Part shown: one piece after another, positions 53,869 through 62,980 of the stretch | How positions within the stretch are numbered: the first letter of the stretch is position 1 | Layout: every line of letters begins with the position of its first letter | Origin: JABDMH01 sp965222645 | GTDB taxonomy: Bacteria > Bacteroidota > Bacteroidia > Chitinophagales > Saprospiraceae | Direction: 5' to 3' | Assembly (NCBI GenBank): GCA_965222645.1 | Contig: OZ244968.1 | Location: 3,906,001-3,970,000, forward strand | DNA length: 64,000 nucleotides | Notes under the pieces: generated by a model | Databases searched by the model: none | Seen by the model: the letters and a program-made list of their open reading frames with translations, nothing else | What the model was told of the DNA's origin: nothing | Translations under genes and position numbers: made by a program

Positions 53869-55178
53869 ACAGAAACTCCTTTAGCGGTATTTGATATCGC
53901 AGAAAATTGTTTAGCTAATTTTTCTGCTAGTGCTCTGCGAGAGTAATCCATACTTCCCTCAAATGAATAGGATGACTGATTAGTATTGTGATCATTGTAG
54001 AGGGCCAGAATATTGTCTCTAGTCTTTGCGATATCTTTATAGTCCAACATCAGCCCACTATTTGTCGAAGATATTAATTTCGCGGCATCACCATCTGTAG
54101 GACCAAAGGCAAAAATAGGTTTACGAGCACCTAGATAGTCAAAAACTTTTCCTGAAAGAAAGCCCTTATTATGGGGGACATCATCTATGACGAGCAATAA
54201 AACAGAAGAATTCTTAAGCAGTTGGATCGCCTCCTTATGTGGGAGATACGATTTAATCTCGATGATTTTTGCTACATGACTATTCTCCATAAGAAGCTCT
54301 TTAAATTGAGGACAAACATTTCCGACAAAAAGTAGACGACAGCTAGGCAGAGTCTTGTTTGATAATAGATCCTCTAGTGCTGATATGAGAGCGAATGGAA
54401 TTCTTTCCTCAGACAGAGTCCCTGTATATGTGATTGTGAATAGATCGGGTGTGGCACTTTGCAAATTCAAAAAATCATCTTCATCAAAACCATTGGGTAT
54501 CTTTACAAAATCAGTTCTATTTACTTTTGATCTAAACAATCTAATTAAATGATCACTAATGGTTACAACTTTATCTGCATTTGTTAATATCTTCTTTTCA
54601 AGATACTTGTCAATTTGAATTGTGAATCTTGACCTCCTGACAGTTTGGTAATACACAATTTCCAGCCACGGATCCCGAAAATCTGCTACCCACGGAATCT
54701 CCCATTTGTCGCTAAGGTATCTGCCAATGAGTTGAAGGGAATGTGGGGGCGAAGATGTGAAAATCAAATCGGGTTTATGTGTTCTGATAATCTTGTTTGC
54801 TTCTCTCCGGCCCGAAAAGAACCAACCAATTCGTGCATCAGGGATGAACAGATTCAGACGAATAAACCGGGCAAACTTGGAAAATTGAGTGTTCTTCTTT
54901 GAGCTCAACACATAGGTTTCAATTGAGCTATTTTTTCGGCCAGCTAGCCTTTTGAACATTTTATGAGGTTCCCATATCTTGGATTTATAGACAATAAGAT
55001 CTTTATCTACTTGTGAGACAAGACTTTCATCCAGTGCTGGATAATCGCCATTTTTTACTGTAAGTATAATTGGTTCCCATCCGAAACGAGGAAGATATTT
55101 TGCAAACTTTAGAACTCGCTGTACACCCGGCCCGCCTGCAGGTGGCCAATAGTAGGTAATTATCAAGACCTTTTTCAT
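53865..55178 (-). CDS. Glycosyltransferase family 4 (WbuB-like)
   Basis: This 437-residue protein begins MKKVLIITYYWPPAGGPGVQRVLKFAKYLPRFGWEP, typical of GT4 proteins in Bacteroidota exopolysaccharide clusters. Later it has SSPPHSLQLIGRYL, WVADFRDPWLE, a donor-binding segment FTITYTGTLSEERIPFALISAL, LLFVGNV, and PFAFGPTDGDAA-like residues near the end. It lies 6 bp after the YfhO-like gene and overlaps the epimerase gene by 4 bp. Acceptor and donor sugars cannot be read from the sequence. Confidence 0.9.
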   Translation of the reverse strand: MKKVLIITYYWPPAGGPGVQRVLKFAKYLPRFGWEPIILTVKNGDYPALDESLVSQVDKDLIVYKSKIWEPHKMFKRLAGRKNSSIETYVLSSKKNTQFSKFARFIRLNLFIPDARIGWFFSGRREANKIIRTHKPDLIFTSSPPHSLQLIGRYLSDKWEIPWVADFRDPWLEIVYYQTVRRSRFTIQIDKYLEKKILTNADKVVTISDHLIRLFRSKVNRTDFVKIPNGFDEDDFLNLQSATPDLFTITYTGTLSEERIPFALISALEDLLSNKTLPSCRLLFVGNVCPQFKELLMENSHVAKIIEIKSYLPHKEAIQLLKNSSVLLLVIDDVPHNKGFLSGKVFDYLGARKPIFAFGPTDGDAAKLISSTNSGLMLDYKDIAKTRDNILALYNDHNTNQSSYSFEGSMDYSRRALAEKLAKQFSAISNTAKGVSV

Positions 55179-55184
55179 GAAGTG

Positions 55185-57728
55185 TTACCCGTTTGGAGAT
55201 TTTCTGGATTTTCGTTTTTTCAAAGTACTTTTTGCAGGCACCTTTTCTGGTATAAGACTATTTTCTTTCTCTAATCTATATGAGTAGATTGCCACACCGA
55301 TCAACGCTAATATCAAAAACAGAGAAGACACAAACGAAATTTTAGATCCCAAATAATAGGACTTAGGAGAATAAATAAATTCGATCTTGTGATCCCCAGC
55401 TGGTATCTTTAATCCTCTCAGAAGGTAATTTACCCGAATGTGTTCCGTTGGTTCACCATCTATCAATGTAATCCAATCCCTGTGCTTGTTGGACCAGATT
55501 TCGGAAAAAACGGCAAACTGAGGTGAGGGTGATGATGACGAATACTCCAGGTGCTGCGGGTCGTATTTTTGCATTGTGATATTGCCGGCTTTTGACAGAC
55601 TTAAGCCATCGATATAACTACTAAATTCTTGGCCCAAAACAACCGCTGATGAACTAGGGTCGATAGTTGCAAGAGCATCGATTTCCTCATTAGGCGTGTT
55701 TACTATCTTGAAATTGTCAACAAACCAGGCATTGCCAAGAGCTCTTGGATTGGTCTGAACCTGGCCATTATTGGAAATAATATACTTAGTGTTTAGCATA
55801 TTGAGAACATCTTGATCCTGTTTCGAAATATACCTTTCGATAACATCTTGGTATCTCTGTAGTTTAGCAGCACTATATCCACCAATGGTATTGTGAAAAA
55901 ATGAGGGAATGGACGAATTAAAAGTATTGACAGATAAATCTAATACGCGATATGCACCGCGATTATCCTCGGCATTAAATATCTGCTGGTCGGCAGTCCT
56001 TGGAGTAAATTGTCTATCATATTGAGATTCTGAGACAAAATCCGTTTCATCTAGATATCGTCTTCCTACAAACCATAGATCAGCAACGGTAATGCAGGCA
56101 ATCAGAATTACGAAAATTTTCCAACTGATCCACTTTTTTAACAAACTCCAGAAAATAACAGCTACTACCGAAATAATGACGAGGCTTCTGAAGCTATCTT
56201 GCCGAAAGATGGATCGCCTGTCCTCAATCAGTACATCAAGAATTTGATTTTGTCGATATGGTGCATCATTTAAATCATTTGTAAAGCTCAGTAAGGAAGG
56301 ACCTATAAACAAAGTAATTAGGACGAAACCGCCTAGGATACCCAGTGCATATATGAATGGCTTCCTATAACTGTCAATAATATTTCTGTTCTTATAGATT
56401 TTATCCAGGGTAAGAATACCAAGAAAAGGGACAAAAAAAGCAACAGCTGTCAAAATCGAATTAGGTGCCCGAAATTTGTTAAACATTGGAAAGTAATCAA
56501 AGAAAATACGATTAAACCATGTCGCATTTGAGCCCATCGAAAATATCATCAGGAGAACTACCGATATTCCAATCCACCATCGATATTTTTTCTCCACCAG
56601 GAATAATCCCAATATAAAAAGTAACCATATGACAGCTCCAAAATAGGAAGGTCCACCTACACTGTCGGGTCCGCCCCAATACATTGGTGCTCGAAATTTG
56701 CCCCTCACATTTGGCGCTCCAGATTGCCTCATCAACCGCCCAAATTCTGTGGTTTCACCTACCAATTCACTTGAACTGCCCCCAGCCGCTCTAGGTATCA
56801 ATGTGGCTACTAGATCTATCACGTTGTTACTCCACTTGGTCGCATAGGTCCATTCAAGCCCTTCTGTTTCACTACTTGTCGAAATATTTACGTCATCTTT
56901 GACTTCTAGAATTGGGTCACCCCTCATGGTTTCTTGCGAGTAGTTATAGGTAGACCACAGGTATGACATGTTTGCACATATACCTAAAAGTGCTGCTGCT
57001 AATAGAATCGCTGCAGATCTCAGCAAATGATTCCACTGACCATTTTTCAATACTTCGATTGCATAGAATACCCCTAGTATGAGTAAACTGATAAACAAGT
57101 AATAGGACATTTGAACATGCCTCTCCATGATGTTAAAACCTATCCCAAGACCAAACAAAATGCCTCCGATTAAGTACTCTTTTTTTAAAGTCTTTATGAA
57201 CCCAGCAACTACAATCGGGAAGAAAGCAACAGTAGCAAGTTTCGAATTATGTCCTGCTTCAACCAACACCATAAAATAAGTACTAAGCCCAAACGCTAAT
57301 CCTCCTATTATACCGATCCATGGATTTACATCTAGAAAAATTAACATCAAATAGAAGCTAAACATCATCAGTAAAAACAGACCAATCGGGACTTTGAATC
57401 CCAAGTGTAGAAATGTCTTTATGTGAGATAGTATATTTGATCTGTGCCTTACACTTATCATGTACGCAGGCATACCACTGAACATTGATCCAGTCCACAA
57501 TAACTCCTTGCCATTTTGAGCCCGATAATCCAGTATTTCCTTAGCAGATGCCTTCCAGGATACGATATCCCCTTGATTAATTTTTTTCCCCTGGAGTTGT
57601 GGATAAAAGAACGCTAGACAGGTTACCAGGAAAATTAGAAAGGCCATCAAATGGTTCTTCCAATTCCTATCAAACCCAAGTGACTGAGTTATCTCTTTCT
57701 TTTTCCTTTTTGTTTTCTTTTTTTTCAC
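55185..57728 (-). CDS. YfhO-family membrane protein
   Basis: This 847-residue protein starts at a GTG with a Lys/Arg-rich leader (KKKKTKRKKKE). About 12-14 membrane segments lie in residues 25-560 (including FLVTCLAFFYPQLQGKKINQGD and MFSGMPAYMIS, both typical of YfhO). A periplasmic beta-rich domain covers about 580-790 (VLDLSVNTFNSSIPSFFHNTIGGYSAAKLQRYQD), and a final membrane segment precedes a basic tail. YfhO-type proteins are GT-C-like and in Gram-positives attach sugars to teichoic acids or lipids. Here it leads the main minus-strand polysaccharide operon. Confidence 0.87.
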   Translation of the reverse strand: MKKKKTKRKKKEITQSLGFDRNWKNHLMAFLIFLVTCLAFFYPQLQGKKINQGDIVSWKASAKEILDYRAQNGKELLWTGSMFSGMPAYMISVRHRSNILSHIKTFLHLGFKVPIGLFLLMMFSFYLMLIFLDVNPWIGIIGGLAFGLSTYFMVLVEAGHNSKLATVAFFPIVVAGFIKTLKKEYLIGGILFGLGIGFNIMERHVQMSYYLFISLLILGVFYAIEVLKNGQWNHLLRSAAILLAAALLGICANMSYLWSTYNYSQETMRGDPILEVKDDVNISTSSETEGLEWTYATKWSNNVIDLVATLIPRAAGGSSSELVGETTEFGRLMRQSGAPNVRGKFRAPMYWGGPDSVGGPSYFGAVIWLLFILGLFLVEKKYRWWIGISVVLLMIFSMGSNATWFNRIFFDYFPMFNKFRAPNSILTAVAFFVPFLGILTLDKIYKNRNIIDSYRKPFIYALGILGGFVLITLFIGPSLLSFTNDLNDAPYRQNQILDVLIEDRRSIFRQDSFRSLVIISVVAVIFWSLLKKWISWKIFVILIACITVADLWFVGRRYLDETDFVSESQYDRQFTPRTADQQIFNAEDNRGAYRVLDLSVNTFNSSIPSFFHNTIGGYSAAKLQRYQDVIERYISKQDQDVLNMLNTKYIISNNGQVQTNPRALGNAWFVDNFKIVNTPNEEIDALATIDPSSSAVVLGQEFSSYIDGLSLSKAGNITMQKYDPQHLEYSSSSPSPQFAVFSEIWSNKHRDWITLIDGEPTEHIRVNYLLRGLKIPAGDHKIEFIYSPKSYYLGSKISFVSSLFLILALIGVAIYSYRLEKENSLIPEKVPAKSTLKKRKSRKSPNG

Positions 57729-57968
57729 GTTTGAATAGGGATTAGAACCATAAAAAAGTACGAGTCTATTACAATCAGATCAAAGAGAGTAAATTCGCAG
57801 TGGGTAAAATTAAGAAAAAAAGTAATGCATATGATCCTGATTAATTGTCATAAGCGATAACTGATGACTCTGTTCATTAATTGTTGAATCTCTAAATCTT
57901 GTAAATCGTGAAAATGGCAAAGTCTCTTGGAAGTGTCTGATTATCTGGCTCCTTTAACGGAAAAATTG

Positions 57969-57976
57969 TATTTTTG
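57969..57976 (+). promoter_or_regulatory. Candidate -7 promoter element (TATTTTTG)
   Basis: Matches TAnnTTTG and ends 24 bp before the ATG at 58001. The -33 region is weak. Confidence 0.45.
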
Positions 57977-58000
57977 TTACTAGTCATAACCTATTTTATT

Positions 58001-58576
58001 ATGAAACACTTCATTACCTTTGGGATCGCCCTGCTACCATTCCTAATCTATTCCCAAGTATCCAATAGCTATAAAAAGATTGTTGTCGAGGATGGAGGCA
58101 TTTACATTGAGGACACGTTATTAGGTCATGGAACCAGCCGTTTTTACTACAGTGGTTTCAATTTAGAAGATGGAACCTCCCATAAGATCAGATCTGTTAT
58201 CGCCATAAGCGATTTTAGGAAAATTTGGGATTCACACCTGACCTATCCAGCCCCAGGTCTGATAATGATTAGAGATAATGAACAAACAGGCGATTCCTTT
58301 AGGTCAGCTCTGGTAAGAGGTCCTACTGGATTGGAATTTCGAATGGCTAATTCTTTATTAACCGTGCCTTTGACGAAACTTATGTTATCTAATGAGGGCA
58401 ATTTAGGGGTTGGCACAGACGATCCCAAAGCCAAGTTGTCCGTAGCCCAGGGCGATGTCTATATTGAGAATATCGGTTCAGGAGTGATTATGAAGTCCCC
58501 TGATGGCACTTGCTGGAGGATGACTGTAAGTGATGCTGGTGATCCCGTGTTTACACCTTTAAACGGTTGTCCCTAG
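58001..58576 (+). CDS. Secreted protein of unknown function
   Basis: The ATG at 58001 gives 191 residues with a signal peptide to about residue 17 (LIYSQ). The remainder is beta-rich. It contains LGVGTDDPKAKLSVAQGDVYIENIGSGVIMKSPDGTCWRMTVSDAG, a pattern seen in Bacteroidota proteins of the phage-tail-fibre or surface-repeat kind, where NxGIGTxxPxxKLxVxG motifs recur. Only one such motif is present, so the protein is short for that group. Single gene between the glycan operon and a convergent acetyltransferase gene. Confidence 0.7.
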   Translation: MKHFITFGIALLPFLIYSQVSNSYKKIVVEDGGIYIEDTLLGHGTSRFYYSGFNLEDGTSHKIRSVIAISDFRKIWDSHLTYPAPGLIMIRDNEQTGDSFRSALVRGPTGLEFRMANSLLTVPLTKLMLSNEGNLGVGTDDPKAKLSVAQGDVYIENIGSGVIMKSPDGTCWRMTVSDAGDPVFTPLNGCP

Positions 58577-58638
58577 ATACCGAGTTTGGTCCTGTTTTGA
58601 ACAGAAATTTTTCATCTAGACCTCTTCATAAACGCAAA

Positions 58639-59211
58639 TCAATCCCTGACCAAACCATAGAGCCACACATTGATCCCCTTTCCTTCCTTCCTTGCACCAT
58701 TGCGTAAAAATCCCTCCTGAGTGAAGCCGGCCTTTTCGAGCACGCGACACGAAGCTTCATTGTGCTCGAACACCAGGGCCTCGAGTCTTATCAGATCTGT
58801 GATCGAAAAAATATGACGGACAAATGTCCTTACAACTCTCGTCATAATGCCTTGATTCCAATACGGACGTGCAATCCAGTATCCTATTTCGCTGCGGTGC
58901 GAAGCCATACCATAGTTATACAACATCCCAATTGCGCCAATCTGCTCTCCATCTTTATTGCGGATCGCCCATTCTCTTTGCACTCCATGCTCCTCCTCAA
59001 AGGCAATCGCCTTGGTAATAAAGTTGTTTGCATCGTCGATGGTATAGGGATAAGGAATACTGCATGTGTTGCCGTAAATCGTTTTGTCGTTTAGATATTT
59101 TACCAGGCTATCTGCGTCGGGATAATCAATGACGGTGAGATGAAAGCCGTCTGATACATCAATTCGATCTGATGTTTTAAATAGTGATTTTGTTCTTTTG
59201 GCGATCTTCAT
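58639..59211 (-). CDS. GNAT-family N-acetyltransferase (RimJ/RimL-like)
   Basis: I chose the ATG at 59211 (190 residues) over a TTG at 59220. The fold is that of Acetyltransf_3: EWAIRNKDGEQIGAIGMLYNYG, EIGYWIARPYWNQGIMTRVVRTFVRHIF with the acetyl-CoA-binding Q/N-x-x-G/A segment, LEALVFEHNEASCRVLEKAGFTQEGFLRN, and a final WLYGLVRD. These enzymes acetylate the N-terminus of ribosomal proteins or small amines; the substrate here is unknown. It is followed upstream by the TIGR04283 gene on the same strand. Confidence 0.9.
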   Translation of the reverse strand: MKIAKRTKSLFKTSDRIDVSDGFHLTVIDYPDADSLVKYLNDKTIYGNTCSIPYPYTIDDANNFITKAIAFEEEHGVQREWAIRNKDGEQIGAIGMLYNYGMASHRSEIGYWIARPYWNQGIMTRVVRTFVRHIFSITDLIRLEALVFEHNEASCRVLEKAGFTQEGFLRNGARKEGKGINVWLYGLVRD

Positions 59212-59240
59212 GTAAAGCAAAGATAATACAGATCAAAGTA

Positions 59241-59933
59241 TCAGGGCAGGTGAATCATCGACCTGTACGTTCTCATTATTGCCTCCGGCCTGGCCCCATA
59301 TTTAAACATGCTGTAAGCTATGAGATTTGCTAATTGCACTTTCAAGTAAGAATTATGGTCGTACTTCCGGGCAGATACCAGGATGTCTTTTGGAATGATG
59401 TCAAAGGAGTATCCATGATTCCTGGCCCTTCTCAGAAAATCGTACTCCTCCATAATAACGTACTCCTCACGGAATCCACCTAGTGCTTCAAAAACACTTC
59501 GCCGTATAAATAAACTCTGATCCCCACCTCTGCTCCAGGATCGATCAAAGCGGGTAAAAAAATTGTTGATTTTTAGCAACCTATTCTGACTCTCAAATCG
59601 GAATCTATAACAGCCAAGATCACTACCCTCCCTTATCGATGACTCAATATCCCCGAAAAATGACTCGGGTGGCACAGAATCCGCGTGGACAAAATAAAGA
59701 ATCGAATTCTGAGATGCTCTTGCACCTGTATTCATTTGAACGGCTCGATTTGCTCTGGTTTTGATTGTTTTTATTTCGTATGATCGACAGCATGTCAGGG
59801 TCTTGTCCTTGCTTCCGCCATCGACCACAGTAATTTCTGTCTTTTCCCTGGATGAGGATGACTGTAGTCGTTCCAGTAGACGGGGAAGATGTTCCTCTTC
59901 ATTTAGGGTAGGAATAATGATACTTAAGTCCAA
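59241..59933 (-). CDS. TIGR04283-family glycosyltransferase (GT2; arsenosugar-biosynthesis type)
   Basis: This 230-residue protein starts at TTG 59933. It has SIIIPTLNEEEHLPRLLERL, the nucleotide-binding VVDGGSKDKTL, the acceptor-like GARASQNSILYFVHADSVPP and the GGDQSLFIRRSVFEALGGFREEYVIMEEYDFLRRA characteristic of TIGR04283 enzymes. The family name derives from clusters making arsenosugars. No arsenic genes (arsM, arsS) are present here, so that role is doubtful. It follows the isoaspartyl peptidase gene by 11 bp. Confidence 0.88.
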   Translation of the reverse strand: MDLSIIIPTLNEEEHLPRLLERLQSSSSREKTEITVVDGGSKDKTLTCCRSYEIKTIKTRANRAVQMNTGARASQNSILYFVHADSVPPESFFGDIESSIREGSDLGCYRFRFESQNRLLKINNFFTRFDRSWSRGGDQSLFIRRSVFEALGGFREEYVIMEEYDFLRRARNHGYSFDIIPKDILVSARKYDHNSYLKVQLANLIAYSMFKYGARPEAIMRTYRSMIHLP

Positions 59934-59944
59934 TATACACGTCT

Positions 59945-60979
59945 TTATTCGTCCTTGTAAATGCGGACTTGGCGCTCAGCTGGTGTGACAAAACCTCGAT
60001 ACATTCCCTCGGTATTAAATGGCATATGAATGTTACCTTCTTTATCTACTGAAATGATGCCTCCGGTTCCTTTGGCTTTAACGAGCACTTCATTTATGAT
60101 ATGCTCACCGGCGGCAGCTAAAGACTTTGCCCCGTACTTCATTTGGGCAGATACGGAGTGGGCAACAGCATGACGAATAAAAAACTCCCCGTGACCCGTG
60201 CTCGATACGGCACAGGTGGCGTTATCTGCATAAGTTCCAGCTCCGATAATGGGCGAATCTCCAATCCGGTTATATTTCTTATTGGTCATTCCTCCAGTCG
60301 ATGTGGCTGCTGCAAGATTTCCTTGTTTATCAAGTGCGACTGCACCCACTGTGCCATGCTTTTGATCGGTGTGGTCCAGTTCGGTCAGATCGGGATCCCG
60401 TTTGATCACGCGTTGCAAGGCATCCCAGCGATGTCGTGTAAAAAAGTATGAGGGATCTACTGTGTCGAGGCCCACTTCTATAGCAAATTGTTCCGCTCCT
60501 CCTCCCGTAAGCAATACGTGATCTGATTTTTCCATTACAGCCCGGGCAGCGAGAATAGGGTTTTTTATATATCTGACCCCACCGACGGCCCCAGCTTGCA
60601 GGTCGTGGCCAGTCATTATGGAAGCATCCATTTCGTTGTCACCATCATGAGTGAATACGGCACCCTTACCGGCGTTAAAAAGGGGGATGTCTTCCATGTG
60701 CATGACTACTGAGGTCACCGCATCAATACTTGAACCTCCACCTTCCAATATTTGCTGCCCGATCTGAAGCGCAGTATCGAGTGCATGACGGTACGCCATC
60801 TCCAACTCTGCACTCATGCTATTACGGGTGATTACACCGGCTCCACCATGGATGGCCATTGCATACGCTGGTTTTTCATCCTGTCCATTTGATGATGATT
60901 TCATCTCTGTGTTTGAATTGCAACTAAAGAAGGAAGACAGCATCGAATTGATAAAAAAAAAGACAAATATTGAACGCAT
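59945..60979 (-). CDS. Isoaspartyl peptidase / type III L-asparaginase, lipoprotein
   Basis: This 344-residue Ntn-hydrolase has an N-terminal lipoprotein signal with a Cys after SSFFS (about residue 20), so it is probably anchored in an envelope membrane. The core has AIHGGAGVITR, HMEDIPLFNAGKGAVFTHDGDNEMDASIM and the autocleavage site before Thr in KHGTVGAVALDKQGNLAAATSTGGMTNK. GDSPIIGAGTYAD follows. It should split into alpha and beta subunits and cleave beta-aspartyl dipeptides or asparagine in the periplasm. It is divergent from proC. Confidence 0.93.
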   Translation of the reverse strand: MRSIFVFFFINSMLSSFFSCNSNTEMKSSSNGQDEKPAYAMAIHGGAGVITRNSMSAELEMAYRHALDTALQIGQQILEGGGSSIDAVTSVVMHMEDIPLFNAGKGAVFTHDGDNEMDASIMTGHDLQAGAVGGVRYIKNPILAARAVMEKSDHVLLTGGGAEQFAIEVGLDTVDPSYFFTRHRWDALQRVIKRDPDLTELDHTDQKHGTVGAVALDKQGNLAAATSTGGMTNKKYNRIGDSPIIGAGTYADNATCAVSSTGHGEFFIRHAVAHSVSAQMKYGAKSLAAAGEHIINEVLVKAKGTGGIISVDKEGNIHMPFNTEGMYRGFVTPAERQVRIYKDE

Positions 60980-61001
60980 AAGAACCTTTTTTGAGAATTG
61001 C

Positions 61002-61009
61002 TACTTTTG
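61002..61009 (+). promoter_or_regulatory. Candidate -7 promoter element (TACTTTTG)
   Basis: Matches TAnnTTTG and lies 39 bp before the proC ATG at 61049. A T-rich TTTTTTG at 60987-60993 is too close to be the -33 box. Confidence 0.4.
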
Positions 61010-61048
61010 GATGGCTGTAATGTAAATGTAGTTTAAAATGGCTATAAC

Positions 61049-61849
61049 ATGAAAATTCTGATTATTGGTGGTGGTAATATGGGACAAACTTATGCGACTA
61101 GTTTCTTGCGGTCACATATAGTGAATTCTGAGGAATTAATGATTCTGGAGAAATCAAAGGAAAAGGCAGCGGAACTATCAACCCGTAACATCGGAACTAT
61201 GCATGAATTGCCCCAGGATTGCCTGCCTGCCGCAGATCTCATCATTCTGGCAGTAAAACCACAGGATGCTGAAGCCTTGTTTAAGCACATTCGCCATATG
61301 GTGGATCCTCAGCAAGTATTTTTATCCATAATGGCGGGCATAAGAATTGATACGATTAAATCACACCTACAGGCAAGCAAGGTCATTAGAGCTATGCCTA
61401 ACCTTCCTGCTCAGATTGGGATGGGAATGACGGTATATACTTCGAGCAATGAAGTGACACGTATCGAGCTGGTCATGGTGCAAAATCTTCTCAATACCAC
61501 AGGTAAAGCCATATATGTGGAGGACGAATCTTTATTAGATGCCGCAACTGCCATTTCAGGTAGCGGACCGGCATACGTGTTTTACTGTATGCAGGCCATT
61601 ATCGAGGCTGCAAAAAAGATGGGGTTTTCCGATCCGGAGGCTGAATTATTGACACTGCAAACATTCAAGGGCGCAGTTGACCTGTTTCATAAAAATGATT
61701 TTACGTGCGAGGAGTGGATTAAAAGAGTAGCTTCTAGAGGTGGGACTACAGAGGCCGCTCTCGAACATTTTGGCAAGCATGAGGTGTCAGATCATTTACA
61801 GGGAGGTGCTCATGCAGCGCGAAAGAGAGCCGAAGATCTGGGCAATTAG
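61049..61849 (+). CDS. proC: Pyrroline-5-carboxylate reductase
   Basis: This 266-residue enzyme catalyses the last step of proline synthesis, reducing 1-pyrroline-5-carboxylate with NAD(P)H. The N-terminal Rossmann motif is ILIIGGGNMGQTYA. It continues LAVKPQDAEALF, IRAMPNLPAQIGMGMTVY and the family signature SGSGPAYVFYCMQAIIEAAKKMG. VASRGGTTEAALEHF near the end carries the substrate-binding region. Length is normal. Single gene, divergent from the isoaspartyl peptidase. Confidence 0.96.
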   Translation: MKILIIGGGNMGQTYATSFLRSHIVNSEELMILEKSKEKAAELSTRNIGTMHELPQDCLPAADLIILAVKPQDAEALFKHIRHMVDPQQVFLSIMAGIRIDTIKSHLQASKVIRAMPNLPAQIGMGMTVYTSSNEVTRIELVMVQNLLNTTGKAIYVEDESLLDAATAISGSGPAYVFYCMQAIIEAAKKMGFSDPEAELLTLQTFKGAVDLFHKNDFTCEEWIKRVASRGGTTEAALEHFGKHEVSDHLQGGAHAARKRAEDLGN

Positions 61850-62285
61850 ACTAGTTAGTCAGTATTCAATTCATCCAGGCACATCCACATTTGGATCGGA
61901 TTCCCACCGCGGATTTGAAAAGCAGAGAAAGCGGACCAACTTAGAGATAGTGCATCTTCGTGTTGTTCATCGAGATCATTTTTCGGAGTATGGATCAGTG
62001 AAAAACTGGGTAATCTGTGGAGTATTCGCGTGCCACTTCACGCCTTTGCGAACTCAGAGAAAAATCTACTCTTCCAAAACCGCTTACCTGCATTCCTGTA
62101 AACCGTCCCGGTGAGCAGGTTGCAATCTCCCAAATTCAGGCTTGCCAATCTCTCCGGGCCTGGGAATCCTTCCCATTTGCCTACTATCCCACTATCCTAC
62201 TTCCCCACTTCACTTCTCACTCGTGCAGAGCGATTAAAGTGATAAGGGGTTGCTTCGCTGCGAAGGTGATCGTTTATTCTGCAAA
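61850..62285. other. Gene-free stretch downstream of proC
   Basis: This 436 bp region lies between the convergent proC and response regulator genes. Open frames exist, but their translations (Cys, Ser and Arg-rich, unlike any domain) look like chance. The local word ttgcttcgctgcgaaggtgat contains a small inverted repeat. I recognise no RNA gene. Confidence 0.45.
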
Positions 62286-62972
62286 TTAGTACACAAATCT
62301 GTATCCGATTCCTTTCAGGGTAATAATCTGGACGTTGGGATCAGATTTGAGATGACTTCTCAGTTTTGTGATATATACGTCCAAATTTCGAGAATTAAAG
62401 AAATGGTCGTCACCCCAAAGATCCATCATGATTTTTTTTCTTGGAATAGGTTGATGGGGCTGTTTACATAATATTTTGAGTAATTCATTCTCTTTGTGAG
62501 AAAGTTTTACCGTGTGATCACCAGAGCTTAGATTCAGCTTAGACGGATTAAATTCAAAAGTGCCAAAATTAAATATTTCCAGTTTGTGTGATGGTGCAGC
62601 GGAATTAGTAATTGACAAAAGATTTTCGATGCGAATAATCAATTCTTCAAGACTAAATGGTTTTTTAATGTAATCGTTTCCTCCTGATTTAAATCCTTCC
62701 ACCACGTCATCAGTTTGGACTTTGGCAGTGAGAAATAATATCGGAACACTAGAATTAAAGCTCTTGATTTCCTTTGCAAGGGAAAATCCATCCTTTCCGG
62801 GCAGCATGACATCTAGCAGGCAGATGTGTGGTTGTACACTGTGGAAGGTGCGGAGGACTTCCTTTCCATTTGACACCATGTGCACCTCATAATTTCTGCT
62901 CTCCAAGCTTTCTTTGACAATCTTGCCCAGGAAAATCTCATCTTCAGCATATAATATTTTTGTTGTGGTCAT
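62286..62972 (-). CDS. OmpR/PhoB-family response regulator, RprY-like (second copy)
   Basis: This 228-residue protein has a receiver domain (about 1-118) with YAEDE, phospho-acceptor Asp54 (CLLDVMLPGKDGFSLAKEI), FLTAKVQTDDV and the Lys of KKPF. The winged-helix domain (about 130-226) has LSHKENELLKILC, NSRNLDVYITKLRSHLK and the terminal GIGYRFVY. It is the partner of the kinase gene that begins upstream, 8 bp away. It is clearly paralogous to the regulator at 4561-5310 but more conventional in its C-terminal hairpin. Confidence 0.92.
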   Translation of the reverse strand: MTTTKILYAEDEIFLGKIVKESLESRNYEVHMVSNGKEVLRTFHSVQPHICLLDVMLPGKDGFSLAKEIKSFNSSVPILFLTAKVQTDDVVEGFKSGGNDYIKKPFSLEELIIRIENLLSITNSAAPSHKLEIFNFGTFEFNPSKLNLSSGDHTVKLSHKENELLKILCKQPHQPIPRKKIMMDLWGDDHFFNSRNLDVYITKLRSHLKSDPNVQIITLKGIGYRFVY

Positions 62973-62980
62973 TAATTCAT

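Noticed and set aside
59241..59933. Arsenosugar biosynthesis locus
   Set aside because: Only the glycosyltransferase matches; no arsenic methyltransferase or radical-SAM partner is in the neighbourhood.
61740..62289. ORFs of 124 and 90 residues downstream of proC
   Set aside because: The first starts inside proC in another frame, and both have irregular Cys/Ser/Arg-rich composition without domain-like pattern.
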